64,000 nt of DNA from Saccharibacillus sp. JS10 (GTDB lineage Bacteria; Bacillota; Bacilli; Paenibacillales; Paenibacillaceae), in contig NZ_JANFNS010000001.1 of the NCBI RefSeq assembly GCF_024436065.1, positions 124,001 through 188,000 of the forward strand, written 5' to 3'. Of the stretch, positions 63,722 through 64,000 are shown in pieces (the stretch's first letter is position 1; each line of letters begins with the position of its first letter). The notes below the pieces were generated by a model. The model was not told the DNA's origin. It saw only the letters and a program-made list of their open reading frames with translations, and did no database searches. The position numbers and the translations under genes are program-made.

Positions 63722-64000
63722 GTGTATAAAGTCATCGTAGCGGACGATGAACCGCTAATGTTGGAAGGCTGGAAAACGATGATCGATTGGGAAGCATTCG
63801 GCTATCAATTGTGCGGAGCCGCTTCGGATGGGGACGAAGCGCTTGAATTGATCGAACAAATCAAGCCTGATCTGCTTTTGACGGATATTCGGATGCCTGG
63901 GCTGAGTGGGCTGGAATTAATCGGTGAGTTGGATAAGCGAAATCATCTGCATATGAAAAGTGTGATTGTCAGCGGCTACGCGGAATTCGATTATGCACGT
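63722..64000 (+). CDS. YesN-type response regulator, truncated by window end
   Basis: The first 93 residues of a receiver domain from a GTG start with GGGGGAG nine bases upstream. 'YKVIVADDEPLMLEGWKTMI' holds the acidic pair, 'PDLLLTDIRMPGLSGLELI' the phospho-acceptor Asp, and 'SVIVSGYAEFDYAR' is the typical YesN-family end of the receiver. Such proteins continue into an AraC-type DNA-binding domain, here beyond the window. A sensor kinase (YesM type) is expected nearby outside the window. Confidence 0.85.
   Translation, partial: MYKVIVADDEPLMLEGWKTMIDWEAFGYQLCGAASDGDEALELIEQIKPDLLLTDIRMPGLSGLELIGELDKRNHLHMKSVIVSGYAEFDYAR

Overview
The window looks like a chromosomal segment of a low-to-mid GC, spore-forming-type Firmicute, most likely a Paenibacillaceae member (Paenibacillus-like). 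The evidence is AGGAGG-type ribosome binding sites with frequent TTG/GTG starts, a Bacillales gene set (RelP-type small alarmone synthetase, TreP/TreA/TreR, YolD-like, DUF3219/YkvR, TrhO), many carbohydrate-active enzymes and several diguanylate cyclases. I saw no rRNA, tRNA, CRISPR array, insertion sequence or intact prophage. The assignment is inference from family content, not from a database search.

Layout. 0.2-7.6 kb: GH2 beta-galactosidase, cysteine synthase coupled to a DinB-fold protein, a membrane acyltransferase, a luciferase-like monooxygenase and a small YolD-like protein. 7.6-8.2 kb: a 0.6-kb gene-free stretch packed with long palindromes, including two members of an interspersed palindromic repeat family. 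A third copy lies at 30.5 kb and a fragment at 43.5 kb. 8.2-15.5 kb: tRNA hydroxylase TrhO, a MurB-like flavoprotein, a large secreted multidomain protein, a nucleotidyltransferase and RelP. 15.6-21.0 kb: a TPR-GGDEF diguanylate cyclase, then a response regulator/histidine kinase pair followed by a beta-propeller-like lipoprotein. The lipoprotein promoter carries a 21-bp-spaced direct repeat, a likely operator for the regulator. 21.1-28.9 kb: small housekeeping or unknown genes (Nudix, DUF1569, VOC, SET domain, two hypotheticals, methyltransferase, GrpB), a heparinase-like polysaccharide lyase, DIP1984, a decayed reading frame and an orphan Hfq-like protein. 29.0-37.7 kb: a pyridine nucleotide-disulfide oxidoreductase, an acyl-CoA synthetase under a FapR-like site, a DMT exporter, GNAT, DUF3219, DinB, LysR plus MetE-C-like protein, and a zinc-ribbon protein. 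37.7-43.4 kb: a membrane diguanylate cyclase and the sulfite reductase pair cysJI. 43.6-48.4 kb: a complete trehalose operon (treA-treP-treR) with two TreR operators. 48.5-52.5 kb: an amidohydrolase and a 1043-residue GNAT fusion protein in one operon. 52.7-56.0 kb: HtrA-like protease and an EAL/GGDEF pair. 56.3-64.0 kb: a divergent LysR/dapA pair, an acyltransferase, GNAT, GH35 beta-galactosidase, an AraC regulator and the start of a YesN-type response regulator cut by the window end.

Themes. Carbohydrate use (two unrelated beta-galactosidases, trehalose PTS, polysaccharide lyase, AraC/YesN-type regulation), cysteine/sulfur assimilation (cysK, cysJI, MetE-like), and nucleotide second messengers (three catalytic-looking or degenerate GGDEF proteins, one EAL protein and one (p)ppGpp synthetase). 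The most unusual items are the palindromic repeat family, the orphan Hfq-like gene, the GNAT fusion protein and the decayed gene before hfq. Many start codons below were moved inward from the longest open frame because a good ribosome binding site lies before the internal start.
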